This document shows, in pieces, positions 18,476-26,038 of a DNA stretch of 64,000 nt. The position numbers were made by a program, and so were the translations under genes. The notes beneath the pieces are model-generated. The model was not told where the DNA came from and did not search any database. It worked only from the letters and a program-made list of their open reading frames with translations. Within the stretch, counting starts at the first letter, position 1, and each line of letters starts with the position of its first letter. Source of the DNA: Bacteroidales bacterium (lineage in GTDB: Bacteria; Bacteroidota; Bacteroidia; Bacteroidales; Muribaculaceae); contig DXXM01000007.1 in NCBI GenBank assembly GCA_019416285.1, forward strand, positions 33,370-97,369. The letters run 5' to 3'.

Positions 18476-19639
18476 TCAGTGTGAGTGAGAATGACCTTCG
18501 GGTACTACGGTCGAAGTCTCGGCGAGGCGCACGAATGTCATGCCCTGCGACACGACCGAATCGCCTTCGCTGATACCCTCCACGATGGCTATGCGCTCGC
18601 CATCGTTGCGTCCGATTTTGACGGGGCGCTTTTCGTAGGCGTGGTCCTCAGTCTTGACATAGACGAAATTCTCGCCCTGCTGCTCGGAGATAGCGGAGAG
18701 GGGCACCGAAAGAATGTTTGAAGTGTTGCCACCTATGAGATAGACCTCGGCGGGTGTACCGGGAACGATATCGCCCCTGTCCTCGAATGTGAAATAAACG
18801 GGGATATAGCCGGGAGTGGCTGTTCCGGCCGACGATGTGGACGAAAGGAGTTTGCCGCCACGCTCCGAAAGGCGGACGGTGCGCCCGGAGGCCTGCCCCC
18901 CGATGTTAGCTGATACGATGTGGGGCAGGAAATCGGCCTCGCACCAGGGAAGAAGCGCACGGAGCGTGAGACGCTGGCTGCGGGCCACGGTAGCGATGGC
19001 TTGTCCGGCGTCGACGTATGACCCGTCGCTCACAAGCAGTTCGGAGATGACGCCCGCGATTGACGATGACGCCGAGCCGGAAGCGGCGCGGGGGCTGTAG
19101 GCGCTCTTGGCCTCTTCGTAGGCGCGGAGAGCGTCGTTGTAATCCTTCTTGGTCACAAGTCCGTCCTTGAGGAGCGGAGTCACACGGTCAAGCTCGCGTT
19201 TGGCAGCGTCGAGTGTGGCTTTGGCCGACTGATTCGTGTCGCCTCCGGAGATACCCTTCGCCGATACCGAGGCTATCAGTTCGCCCGCTTTGACATTCTT
19301 GCCTGTCTCTATTCCCGAACCGAGGCGGACTATACCGGCTGTGGGAGCCGAAACCACCACGCGGTCAGTGGATGCGGGCATGACTTCGCCTATCACCTTG
19401 ACGACTTCGGCAAACGGAGCTCTCCCGACAGCCTGCACGCTGACGCCGAAACGTGCGGCATCTTCGGGCGACATCAGGATTTCATTTTCACCATGCTCAT
19501 GGTGTTCAGCTTCATTCTCGGCCACTTCAGCCGCGTGGTCATGACCTTCCCCGGCATGGTTATGGGAACATGAAGGGAGAGCCAGCATCCCGGCTACCGG
19601 TACAGCCATCAGAAATATCGAAGGGAAAAAACGGGACAT
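18476..19639 (-). CDS. Periplasmic adaptor of heavy-metal RND pump, His-rich lipoprotein
   Basis: A 387-residue membrane-fusion protein linking the RND pump to the outer-membrane channel. The N-terminus is a lipoprotein signal ending in LALPSC (Cys24). A His/Glu-rich stretch follows (about residues 26-52, for example HNHAGEGHDH and EHHEHGE), and the protein ends in GHSHSH; both are plausible metal-binding tails, as seen in CzcB-like adaptors. The core has the barrel-sandwich (VSAPTAGIVRLGSG and SIAGVISELLVSDGSYV) with a helical hairpin between. First gene of the operon, transcribed from the promoter near 19766-19797. Confidence 0.93.
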   Translation of the reverse strand: MSRFFPSIFLMAVPVAGMLALPSCSHNHAGEGHDHAAEVAENEAEHHEHGENEILMSPEDAARFGVSVQAVGRAPFAEVVKVIGEVMPASTDRVVVSAPTAGIVRLGSGIETGKNVKAGELIASVSAKGISGGDTNQSAKATLDAAKRELDRVTPLLKDGLVTKKDYNDALRAYEEAKSAYSPRAASGSASSSIAGVISELLVSDGSYVDAGQAIATVARSQRLTLRALLPWCEADFLPHIVSANIGGQASGRTVRLSERGGKLLSSTSSAGTATPGYIPVYFTFEDRGDIVPGTPAEVYLIGGNTSNILSVPLSAISEQQGENFVYVKTEDHAYEKRPVKIGRNDGERIAIVEGISEGDSVVSQGMTFVRLAETSTVVPEGHSHSH

Positions 19640-19765
19640 AATAAAAAATGATTACATATTAATTTATAAGTTTTCTTCCTGCGAAAACGTTGTAACAGGT
19701 TTTCACGGACACAAAGTTAAGGCCGGTTTCAAGAGCCGGCGTTATAAAATTCCGATGATTTCTTG

Positions 19766-19797
19766 CAAAATTAACAAACATATTCGAGGCCTACAAA
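19766..19797 (-). promoter_or_regulatory. Bacteroidetes-type promoter for the metal-efflux operon
   Basis: On the minus strand, TTTG (19794-19797) and TAATTTTG (19766-19773) are separated by 20 bases, a full match to the -33/-7 pattern. A second -7-like box, TAACTTTG (19712-19719), lies closer to the gene but lacks a -33 element. Confidence 0.75.
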
Positions 19798-19837
19798 CTT
19801 TTTAGAAAGTCGCGCACGATTATTCGTCGGTTTTTCC

Positions 19838-19845
19838 TAATTTTG
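19838..19845 (+). promoter_or_regulatory. -7 promoter element for the hydrolase/Mur ligase run
   Basis: TAATTTTG at 19838-19845, 17 bases before the ATG at 19863. It is divergent from the metal-efflux promoter. No clear -33 element. Confidence 0.55.
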
Positions 19846-19862
19846 TGGGTCAAATCAAGCCT

Positions 19863-20642
19863 ATGGATAAAGAAACTCGGCTCGAAGGCCTGAAACTTCA
19901 TTATACCGACTCGGGAAAAGGGGACAAGACCATAGTCCTCATGCACGGCTGGGGATGCAACCACACCACGGTGGCATCCATCGAAGCCGTGGCGCTGTCG
20001 TGTGGCTACCGCGTCATAAACGTCGATTTTCCCGGCTTCGGAGAGTCGGAGGAACCCGCCGACGTGTGGGGTGTGGAACAATACACCCGTCAGATCGAGG
20101 CTCTTGTCAGGGAACTCGGCATCGTGCGCCCTACCCTGCTCGGCCACTCTTTCGGAGGCAGAGTCGGTATCCTCTATTCATCGCGCAATCCTGTCGACAA
20201 ACTCATTCTCGTCGACGCCGCCGGCATCAAGCCGAAGCGCTCTCTGAACTATTACAGGAAAGTCTACACGTTCAAGGCCGTGAAGAGGCTGATGTATCTA
20301 ATTTACGGACGTGACGAAGCTGAACGGCGTCTCGACGCCCGACGCGCCAAAGCTGGGTCGAGCGATTATGCCAGCGCCACACCGATGATGCGCCGGATAC
20401 TCTCGAAAGTGGTCAACGAGGACCTGACTGACCTGCTGGAACTCATCAAGGCCCCCACTCTGCTCATCTGGGGCGAAAACGACACCGCGACACCGCTCGC
20501 CGACGCGCAGAAGATGGAAAAACTAATTCCCGACGCCGGACTCGTGTCGTTTCCCGGCTGCGGTCACTACAGTTTTCTCGACAACCCGGGGCAGTTTGCC
20601 GCCGTGTTGCGCAGTTTTCTCGGAAGCGGACGCGAGGCATGA
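19863..20642 (+). CDS. Alpha/beta hydrolase
   Basis: A 259-residue single-domain hydrolase. The oxyanion-hole motif is LMHGWGCNH, the nucleophile elbow is GHSFGG, the acid lies in LLIWGENDTATP and the catalytic His in FPGCGHYSFLDNP. A short helical cap of about 60 residues lies between the nucleophile and the acid. The layout is that of haloperoxidase, esterase and C-C hydrolase families; the substrate cannot be inferred. The ATG at 19863 is preferred to an in-frame GTG at 19845 that overlaps the promoter box. Only 38 bases separate it from the Mur ligase gene, suggesting they are expressed together. Confidence 0.9.
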   Translation: MDKETRLEGLKLHYTDSGKGDKTIVLMHGWGCNHTTVASIEAVALSCGYRVINVDFPGFGESEEPADVWGVEQYTRQIEALVRELGIVRPTLLGHSFGGRVGILYSSRNPVDKLILVDAAGIKPKRSLNYYRKVYTFKAVKRLMYLIYGRDEAERRLDARRAKAGSSDYASATPMMRRILSKVVNEDLTDLLELIKAPTLLIWGENDTATPLADAQKMEKLIPDAGLVSFPGCGHYSFLDNPGQFAAVLRSFLGSGREA

Positions 20643-20680
20643 AAACAAATTGAAAAATCAAAAAACAGACGATATAACTG

Positions 20681-22267
20681 ATGTTAGTTTGCAGTATTAT
20701 AGCAATTGTTCTCGCAGTAATATGCGTGGTTTATGAATTTCGTCGTCAGCTGATGATGTTGCAGCAGAATTCATATCGCAACGACCGTTACAAACGCTGG
20801 TGCACGACCTCACAGGACAGCACCTCGACCATGCGCCTCGTGACCGGGGCCGTGGCTCTCGCCTCTCTCTCGACCCTGTCGGTGCCGATGGTGTCGCTCG
20901 GACTCGTGACCATAATTTCGGTCGTCAACATCTTCAGTCTCGCAGGCAGGAAATACAAGAAACCGCTTGTGATGACCCGGCGCGCCTGGCGCATACTCGT
21001 GACAATGCTCGTGCTCGCAGCAATTCCGATGGCCGGAGTGATAGTGATCTGTGTGCTCGACCATCATTCGCTTGACCGTGCGGCCGTGGCCGGACTGATT
21101 ATCTTCTGCTTCTCGCAGCTCTTTCTTCTTGCCGCCAATTCGCTGCTCAAACCGGTCGAAGCCCATATCAACCACAAATATTATCTCGACGCCGAGCGCA
21201 TACTCAAATCAATGCCCGGCCTCAAGATCATAGGCATCACCGGCAGCTACGGCAAGACGAGCACCAAGCACTATCTCAACCGTATTCTCTCGGAGAAGTA
21301 TGACGTGATGATGACTCCCGGCAGCTTCAACACCACCATGGGGGTGATACGCACCGTCCGCGAGTATCTGAAACCATACAACGATGTATTTATCGTAGAG
21401 ATGGGTGCAAAACAGCCCAACGACATCAAGGAAATCTGCGACCTTGTCCATCCTTCGGTCGGAATCGTTACAGCCGTAGGCGAGCAGCACCTCGAATCGT
21501 TCAAGACCATCGAGAATGTGCAGCGCACCAAGTTCGAGCTTGTGGACTCACTGCCGGCCGACGGCCTCGCGGTGGTCAACGACGATTTCCCCTACGTTGC
21601 TAACCGTCCGGTCAGCAACGTGGAGTGTGTGAGATATGCTGTCACGGCCAAGGACGCGGCTGCATATACGGCCGAGGAGATCAGCTATACACCGCAGGGC
21701 ACATCGTTTACAGTCGTGACGTCTACCGGCGAGCGTCTCCCCTTCTCGACCCGTCTTGTCGGAGAGTGCAATGTGTCAAACCTTCTCGCCGCAATCATAG
21801 TGGCGCTCCGCATGGATGTGCCCGTTGAGAAAATCCGCTATGCAGTAAGCAATATCGAGCAGGTTGAACACCGCCTGAACATGAAGCGTACACCCGGCGG
21901 AGTGACCATCATCGACGATGCCTTCAACTCCAACCCCACAGGCTCGAAAATGGCACTTGACGTACTCAAAATGATGACCGGCGGCAGACGCATCATCGTG
22001 ACTCCCGGCATGATCGAGCTCGGCGACCGCCAGGCGGAACTCAATGAGAAATTCGGCGCGGCAATAGCCGACTCAGCCGACATAGCCATAGTGGTCGGAG
22101 CATACAACCGCGAGGCCATCATAGCAGGTATCGAAAGCGTGGAGCCCCGTCAGGCGAAAGTATATAAGGTCAACTCCTTCGCGGAGTCGCAGCAGCTTCT
22201 GGCCACAATGCTGAAGCCGGGCGATACCATACTCTACGAAAACGACCTGCCCGACACTTTCAAGTAA
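20681..22267 (+). CDS. Membrane-anchored Mur ligase (MurF-like)
   Basis: A 528-residue protein: about 155 residues with hydrophobic segments (about 2-20, 52-88, 103-126 and 135-152), then a complete Mur ligase. The ATP loop is GITGSYGKTSTKHYL (Lys192). Further MurF-like motifs are FNTTMGVIRT, VEMGAKQPNDI, VGEQHLESFKTIENV and IIDDAFNSNPTGSKMAL, with a C-terminal ligase domain to the end. MurF adds D-Ala-D-Ala to the UDP-MurNAc tripeptide in the cytoplasm. Standard MurF is soluble and about 430-450 residues, so the membrane domain is unusual. The next gene is a D-Ala-D-Ala ligase family member, which would make its co-substrate. It could be a second, specialised ligase rather than the housekeeping MurF. 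Confidence 0.85.
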   Translation: MLVCSIIAIVLAVICVVYEFRRQLMMLQQNSYRNDRYKRWCTTSQDSTSTMRLVTGAVALASLSTLSVPMVSLGLVTIISVVNIFSLAGRKYKKPLVMTRRAWRILVTMLVLAAIPMAGVIVICVLDHHSLDRAAVAGLIIFCFSQLFLLAANSLLKPVEAHINHKYYLDAERILKSMPGLKIIGITGSYGKTSTKHYLNRILSEKYDVMMTPGSFNTTMGVIRTVREYLKPYNDVFIVEMGAKQPNDIKEICDLVHPSVGIVTAVGEQHLESFKTIENVQRTKFELVDSLPADGLAVVNDDFPYVANRPVSNVECVRYAVTAKDAAAYTAEEISYTPQGTSFTVVTSTGERLPFSTRLVGECNVSNLLAAIIVALRMDVPVEKIRYAVSNIEQVEHRLNMKRTPGGVTIIDDAFNSNPTGSKMALDVLKMMTGGRRIIVTPGMIELGDRQAELNEKFGAAIADSADIAIVVGAYNREAIIAGIESVEPRQAKVYKVNSFAESQQLLATMLKPGDTILYENDLPDTFK

Positions 22268-22327
22268 TCCCTCCCTCTGACGCAAAGAAAAAACATACAG
22301 ATTTACAATCGACATAATAATTTGACA

Positions 22328-23527
22328 ATGAAAACCAACATCGGAGTCTTTTTCGGCGGACGCTCGACCGAGCATGAAATCTCGGTAATCTCCGCATCCC
22401 AGGCCATGCACGCCATCAACCGCGACAAGTATGACGTAACACCTATATATATATCCAAGCAGGGACATTTCTACACGGGCGACGCACTCTTCGACGTGGC
22501 CAACTACCGCGACATCCCCGCACTGCTTGCAAAATGCGAGGAGGTCTACATCCGCCCCGTCTACGGCGACTATAATCTCTACCGCGCGAAATCCGGCGGT
22601 CTCTTCGGCAACAAAGGCCCGGTGTGTACGCTTGACGTGGTGATTCCTGTGCTCCACGGCTCCAATGTGGAGGACGGTATTTTCGAAGGAGTGCTTGAGA
22701 CCATCGGCATCCCCTACGCCGGCTGCGACACTCTCGCAAGCGCAAACGGCATGGACAAAATCACGATGAAAATGATACTACGCGAGTCGGGAATCCCTGT
22801 GATTGACTATGTATGGTTCACCGACAAGGAGTGGTTTGCCAAGCGCGACGAACTCATCGGCAAAATCGAAGAGAAAATCGGCTATCCGGTCATCGTCAAG
22901 CCCGCCAACCTCGGTTCGAGTGTGGGTATAGGCCGCGCCGCCAACCGCGAACAGCTTATCGAGAAAGTGGATGTGGCTCAGAAATATTCGGCCCGCATCA
23001 TCGTGGAACACATGGTCGACAATCTCAAGGAAATCAACTGCTCGGTACTCGGCGACTGCGACGAATATCAGTCGTCAGTCCTCGAAGAGCCTATCAAGAG
23101 CGCCGAAATCCTCTCGTATGAGGACAAATACATGGGAGGCACGAAGGGCGCCAAGGGTATGCAGGCCTCACAGAAGCGCATCCCCGCCGATCTTCCCGAA
23201 GATATGACCAAGCGGATTCAGTATCTTGCAGGCGAGACATTCCGCGTACTCAGCTGCCACGGTGTCAGCCGTATCGACTTCATCGTCGACGATGACAACA
23301 ACGAAATTTATGTCAACGAGATAAACACCATCCCCGGCTCGCTTTCATTCTATCTGTGGGAGGCCACCGGCCTGTCATTCGACAAGCTCATGGACAAGCT
23401 CGTGCAGCTCGCTCTCAAACGTAAGCGCGAAGAGGGACAGAAAACGGTGAGCTACGACCAGAACATATTCTCGCTTTCAGGCGGCGTGAAGGGCGGCGTG
23501 AAAGGCGCCAAGGCTCCCCGTCGCTGA
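22328..23527 (+). CDS. D-alanine-D-alanine ligase family protein (ATP-grasp)
   Basis: A 399-residue ATP-grasp ligase. The N-terminal GVFFGGRSTEHEISVISA and PVLHGSNVEDGIFEGVLE motifs are those of D-Ala-D-Ala ligases, and the glycine loop is KPANLGSSVGIG. The active-site region YEDKYMGGTKGAKGMQ and the metal-binding NEINTIPGSLSFYLWEATGL differ from the E. coli type (which has NTxPGMTxxS) and resemble a divergent clostridial-like branch, so exact specificity (D-Ala, D-Lac or D-Ser as second residue) is uncertain. The tail GGVKGGVKGAKAPRR is basic and low-complexity. The ATG at 22328 is preferred to a TTG six bases upstream. It follows the Mur ligase by 60 bases. Confidence 0.88.
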   Translation: MKTNIGVFFGGRSTEHEISVISASQAMHAINRDKYDVTPIYISKQGHFYTGDALFDVANYRDIPALLAKCEEVYIRPVYGDYNLYRAKSGGLFGNKGPVCTLDVVIPVLHGSNVEDGIFEGVLETIGIPYAGCDTLASANGMDKITMKMILRESGIPVIDYVWFTDKEWFAKRDELIGKIEEKIGYPVIVKPANLGSSVGIGRAANREQLIEKVDVAQKYSARIIVEHMVDNLKEINCSVLGDCDEYQSSVLEEPIKSAEILSYEDKYMGGTKGAKGMQASQKRIPADLPEDMTKRIQYLAGETFRVLSCHGVSRIDFIVDDDNNEIYVNEINTIPGSLSFYLWEATGLSFDKLMDKLVQLALKRKREEGQKTVSYDQNIFSLSGGVKGGVKGAKAPRR

Positions 23528-23544
23528 CAAACTGTGATTGCTAT

Positions 23545-23721
23545 ATGGGAAGCGTAGGTTTCTGGATTGCATACTGCATAGCCTTCGGACTGCTCGGAGG
23601 AGGGCTCTACACGTATATGTCGGGGCGCAAGAAAAACCGGCTGAGCCTTTTTCTGCGCAGCGCTCTGATATATACAGCCTTCGCGTTGGCTTTCGTGTGG
23701 TTTCTCTACAGGGTGGCGTGA
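23545..23721 (+). CDS. Small two-helix membrane protein, 58 residues
   Basis: An open frame below the usual size cut-off. It encodes MGSVGFWIAYCIAFGLLGG, a short basic linker (SGRKKNRLS), then LIYTAFALAFVWFLYRVA and stop. The two hydrophobic helices with a positively charged turn predict a hairpin in the inner membrane with the loop in the cytoplasm. It follows the Ddl-like gene by 17 bases on the same strand and ends 3 bases before the convergent rlmH. I do not know its family; the position suggests it belongs with the Mur ligase/Ddl group. Confidence 0.65.
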   Translation: MGSVGFWIAYCIAFGLLGGGLYTYMSGRKKNRLSLFLRSALIYTAFALAFVWFLYRVA

Positions 23722-23724
23722 GGC

Positions 23725-24198
23725 TCAGTCGTGGTGATACGGTTCGCCGCGCATGATGGTCATGGCCCTGTAAATCTGCTCGACGAAGAAAAGCCGCACC
23801 ATCTCGTGTGTGAACGTCATGCGCGAGAGCGACAGCTTGGAGTCGGCACGCTCGTAGACCTCTTTCGAGAATCCGTAAGGACCGCCGATGACGAAAACCA
23901 GGCGTTTGGTGCCCTGGACCATCCGGCGCTCTATCATGCCGGAAAATTCCCGTGAGGTCAGTTCCTTGCCCCGCTCATCGAGCAGGGTCACGATGTCGCC
24001 CGGCTGAAGCGACGCGAGTATGTTGCGTCCCTCCTGCTGCTTCTGCGCCTCCTCGGTGAGAGCTTTAGAGGCCTTTATGTCTGGAATCACCGTCAGCTCG
24101 ACGCCGAGATAGCGGTTGGCGCGTTTCAGGAACTCATCGACCCCGCGCGAAATGTAGTCGGTCGAGGTCTTACCCACGGCAATGACAACTATTTTCAT
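23725..24198 (-). CDS. rlmH: 23S rRNA pseudouridine-1915 N3-methyltransferase RlmH
   Basis: A 157-residue SPOUT methyltransferase that modifies pseudouridine 1915 in helix 69 of 23S rRNA. The start is the ATG at 24196-24198 (MKIVVIAVGKT). SPOUT signatures are VTLLDERGKELTSREF, LVFVIGGPYGFSKEV and the C-terminal FTHEMVRLFFVEQIYRAM, ending in the typical GEPYHHD. Length fits the family exactly. The frame stays open for another 537 bases upstream, but that stretch is antisense to nadC and is not coding. It is divergent from nadC with 30 bases between the starts. Confidence 0.97.
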   Translation of the reverse strand: MKIVVIAVGKTSTDYISRGVDEFLKRANRYLGVELTVIPDIKASKALTEEAQKQQEGRNILASLQPGDIVTLLDERGKELTSREFSGMIERRMVQGTKRLVFVIGGPYGFSKEVYERADSKLSLSRMTFTHEMVRLFFVEQIYRAMTIMRGEPYHHD

Positions 24199-24228
24199 GA
24201 AAATAACAGATACAAATTGATAACGGAT

Positions 24229-25077
24229 ATGAAAACTAAAGATGAACTTATCGACGACCTTCTGACGCTCGCCTTTGCAGAGGACGTAGGCGATGGCGAC
24301 CACACCACCCTGAGCACAATTCCCGCCGACGAGCGTGGAGTGCAGCGTCTCATTGTCAAGGAAGAAGGAATACTTGCCGGAGTCGAGATTGCCCGCAAAG
24401 TGTTCGAGAAATTCGACCCGGAGCTGAAGATGACGGTCTATATCAACGACGGCACCCATGTGAAACCCGGCGACATAGCCTTTGAGGTCGAGGGCCCGGT
24501 GCGTTCCCTCCTGCAGACAGAGCGCGTGATGCTCAACATCATGCAGCGCATGAGCGGCATCGCCACTCAGACCGCTAAATACCAGCAGCGTCTCGAAGGA
24601 CTCAAGACCAAGGTGCTCGACACCCGCAAGACCACTCCCGGCATGCGTATGCTCGAAAAAGAGGCTGTACGCATCGGCGGAGGCTGCAACCACCGTATCG
24701 GTCTCTTCGACATGATTCTCATCAAGGATAACCATGTCGATTTTGCAGGTGGTATCAAACAGGCAGTGGAAGCCGCGCGCAAATACTGTGCCGAGAAGGG
24801 CAAGGATCTCAAAATCGAGGTGGAAGTACGCAACGAGGACGAAATCCGTCAGGCTCTCGCTGAGAATGTTGACCGCATCATGCTCGACAACTTCACTCCC
24901 GAGCGCACACGCAAGGCCGTGGAACTCATCAACGGACAGACCGAAATCGAATCGTCCGGAGGCATCACCCTCGACACTCTACGTGATTACGGCGAATGTG
25001 GAGTTGACTTCATCTCCGTCGGCGCGCTGACCCACTCTGTCAAAGGCCTCGACATGAGCTTCAAGGCCGTGAAATAA
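24229..25077 (+). CDS. nadC: Nicotinate-nucleotide pyrophosphorylase NadC
   Basis: A 282-residue quinolinate phosphoribosyltransferase: quinolinate plus PRPP gives nicotinate mononucleotide in de novo NAD synthesis. Visible motifs are FAEDVGDGDHTT near the start, ERVMLNIMQRMSGIATQT, LDTRKTTPGMR and GGGCNHRIGLFDMILIKDNH, all diagnostic. The ESSGGITLDTLRDYGECGVD segment is the C-terminal phosphate site. I chose the ATG at 24229 over an in-frame TTG at 24217. A strong hairpin follows at 25098-25135. Confidence 0.97.
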   Translation: MKTKDELIDDLLTLAFAEDVGDGDHTTLSTIPADERGVQRLIVKEEGILAGVEIARKVFEKFDPELKMTVYINDGTHVKPGDIAFEVEGPVRSLLQTERVMLNIMQRMSGIATQTAKYQQRLEGLKTKVLDTRKTTPGMRMLEKEAVRIGGGCNHRIGLFDMILIKDNHVDFAGGIKQAVEAARKYCAEKGKDLKIEVEVRNEDEIRQALAENVDRIMLDNFTPERTRKAVELINGQTEIESSGGITLDTLRDYGECGVDFISVGALTHSVKGLDMSFKAVK

Positions 25078-25097
25078 TCCGCTCGGCAGAGCATTAT

Positions 25098-25140
25098 AAA
25101 AATGGCAATTGTCAGTTCAGGCAATTGCCATTTTTGTTTT
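25098..25140 (+). terminator. Intrinsic terminator after nadC
   Basis: AAAAATGGCAATTG at 25098-25111 pairs perfectly over 14 bases with CAATTGCCATTTTT at 25122-25135, and TGTTTT follows. The A-run on the other arm lets it also stop minus-strand transcription from the HAD gene. Confidence 0.85.
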
Positions 25141-25168
25141 GCAGGGTTACATCTGTCTGTGACGATGC

Positions 25169-25188
25169 GGACGCGATGTATCGCGTCC
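25169..25188. repeat. REP-like palindrome
   Basis: GGACGCGA, TGTA, TCGCGTCC: two 8-base perfect arms around a 4-base loop, followed by CTACA. It lies 1 base before the stop end of the HAD gene. A related palindrome with the same trailing CCTACA is at 33512-33531. Confidence 0.5.
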
Positions 25189-25818
25189 CTACAACAGCAT
25201 TTCGTCGATTGTGAAGCCGGCGAAGCTGTCGATGATTCTGTGGGCACGTCCCTGAAGTTTCTCGCGCGAGTTGGTGGTGGCGAGACCTATCACCGTGGCG
25301 CCTGAACGGTTGCCGGCTTCGAGCCCCTGGAGTGAATCCTCAAACACATAGCAGTTCTCAATGGGCACGCCAATCATCTCCGCGCCGGTGAGGTATCCCT
25401 CGGGGTCGGGCTTGCTGCGGCTGACCATCGAACCCGTCACGAGAGCCGTGAGCTTCTCTTTCAGCTCGGGATGGGCGGCGAAGAGATAGCTCATCTTCAC
25501 GTCGTCGCTGCTTGTCACGATTGCGAAGGGTATGCCGGCTGCACAAAGCTCGTTGACAAAGGCTTCCGCTCCCTCTATCCAGGGATAGACCATGGCTTTC
25601 TCATAGTCATGAAGCTCATCCACTATCCCCTGGCGTGCGTCCTCGGGAAAGGAACGGAGTATTTCACCGAGAGTGGTGCCCTTGATGTCGGCGGCGAATG
25701 TCTCCTTGCCGGGGACATCGAAACGATAGGCCATAGGGCCCCAGAATTTTGAGTATTCCCCTTCGCTGTCGACGAGCACGCCGTCGAGGTCAAAGAGTAC
25801 ACCGATTTTATCTTTCAT
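25189..25818 (-). CDS. HAD-superfamily phosphatase/phosphoglucomutase-like
   Basis: A 209-residue haloacid-dehalogenase-fold protein. Motif I is FDLDGVLVDSE (nucleophile Asp and general acid Asp), motif II is AIVTSSDD, the motif III lysine is in SRSKPDPEGYL, and motif IV is VFEDSLQGLEAG. A helical cap lies between motifs I and II. This is the beta-phosphoglucomutase/phosphoglycolate-phosphatase-like subgroup; the substrate is not determinable. The start is taken at the ATG 25816-25818 (MKDKIGVLFDLDG); an ATG at 25843-25845 would add nine residues. The promoter is at 25900-25907. Confidence 0.85.
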   Translation of the reverse strand: MKDKIGVLFDLDGVLVDSEGEYSKFWGPMAYRFDVPGKETFAADIKGTTLGEILRSFPEDARQGIVDELHDYEKAMVYPWIEGAEAFVNELCAAGIPFAIVTSSDDVKMSYLFAAHPELKEKLTALVTGSMVSRSKPDPEGYLTGAEMIGVPIENCYVFEDSLQGLEAGNRSGATVIGLATTNSREKLQGRAHRIIDSFAGFTIDEMLL

Positions 25819-25899
25819 AATCACATTTAAATTTTCATTAGACATTGGCAAAGAGATATGTCAGTGACATAATCTCATTTTTAACAAATTTATCCGCGG

Positions 25900-25907
25900 C
25901 AAAGTTA
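25900..25907 (-). promoter_or_regulatory. -7 promoter element for HAD gene
   Basis: TAACTTTG on the minus strand at 25900-25907. It is divergent from the purL promoter, the two boxes being 52 bases apart. Confidence 0.55.
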
Positions 25908-25936
25908 CGACAATTTCTCTAAATAGCCTCCGATTC

Positions 25937-25967
25937 TTGGATGTATGCGAGATTTATCGTAACTTTG
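25937..25967 (+). promoter_or_regulatory. Bacteroidetes-type promoter for purL
   Basis: TTG at 25937-25939 and TAACTTTG at 25960-25967 with a 20-base spacer. The leader to the ATG at 26039 is about 65 bases. Confidence 0.75.
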
Positions 25968-26038
25968 CTGCGAGGAATGTACTGATGTGTCGCTCCTCAT
26001 CTCTCACGATTTTACTCCATTATCGCATATTTCTACTT

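Noticed and set aside
24199..24735. Long upstream extension of the rlmH reading frame
   Set aside because: It is antisense to nadC, begins far from any family-like start, and RlmH homologues begin with MKIVVIAVGK at 24198.
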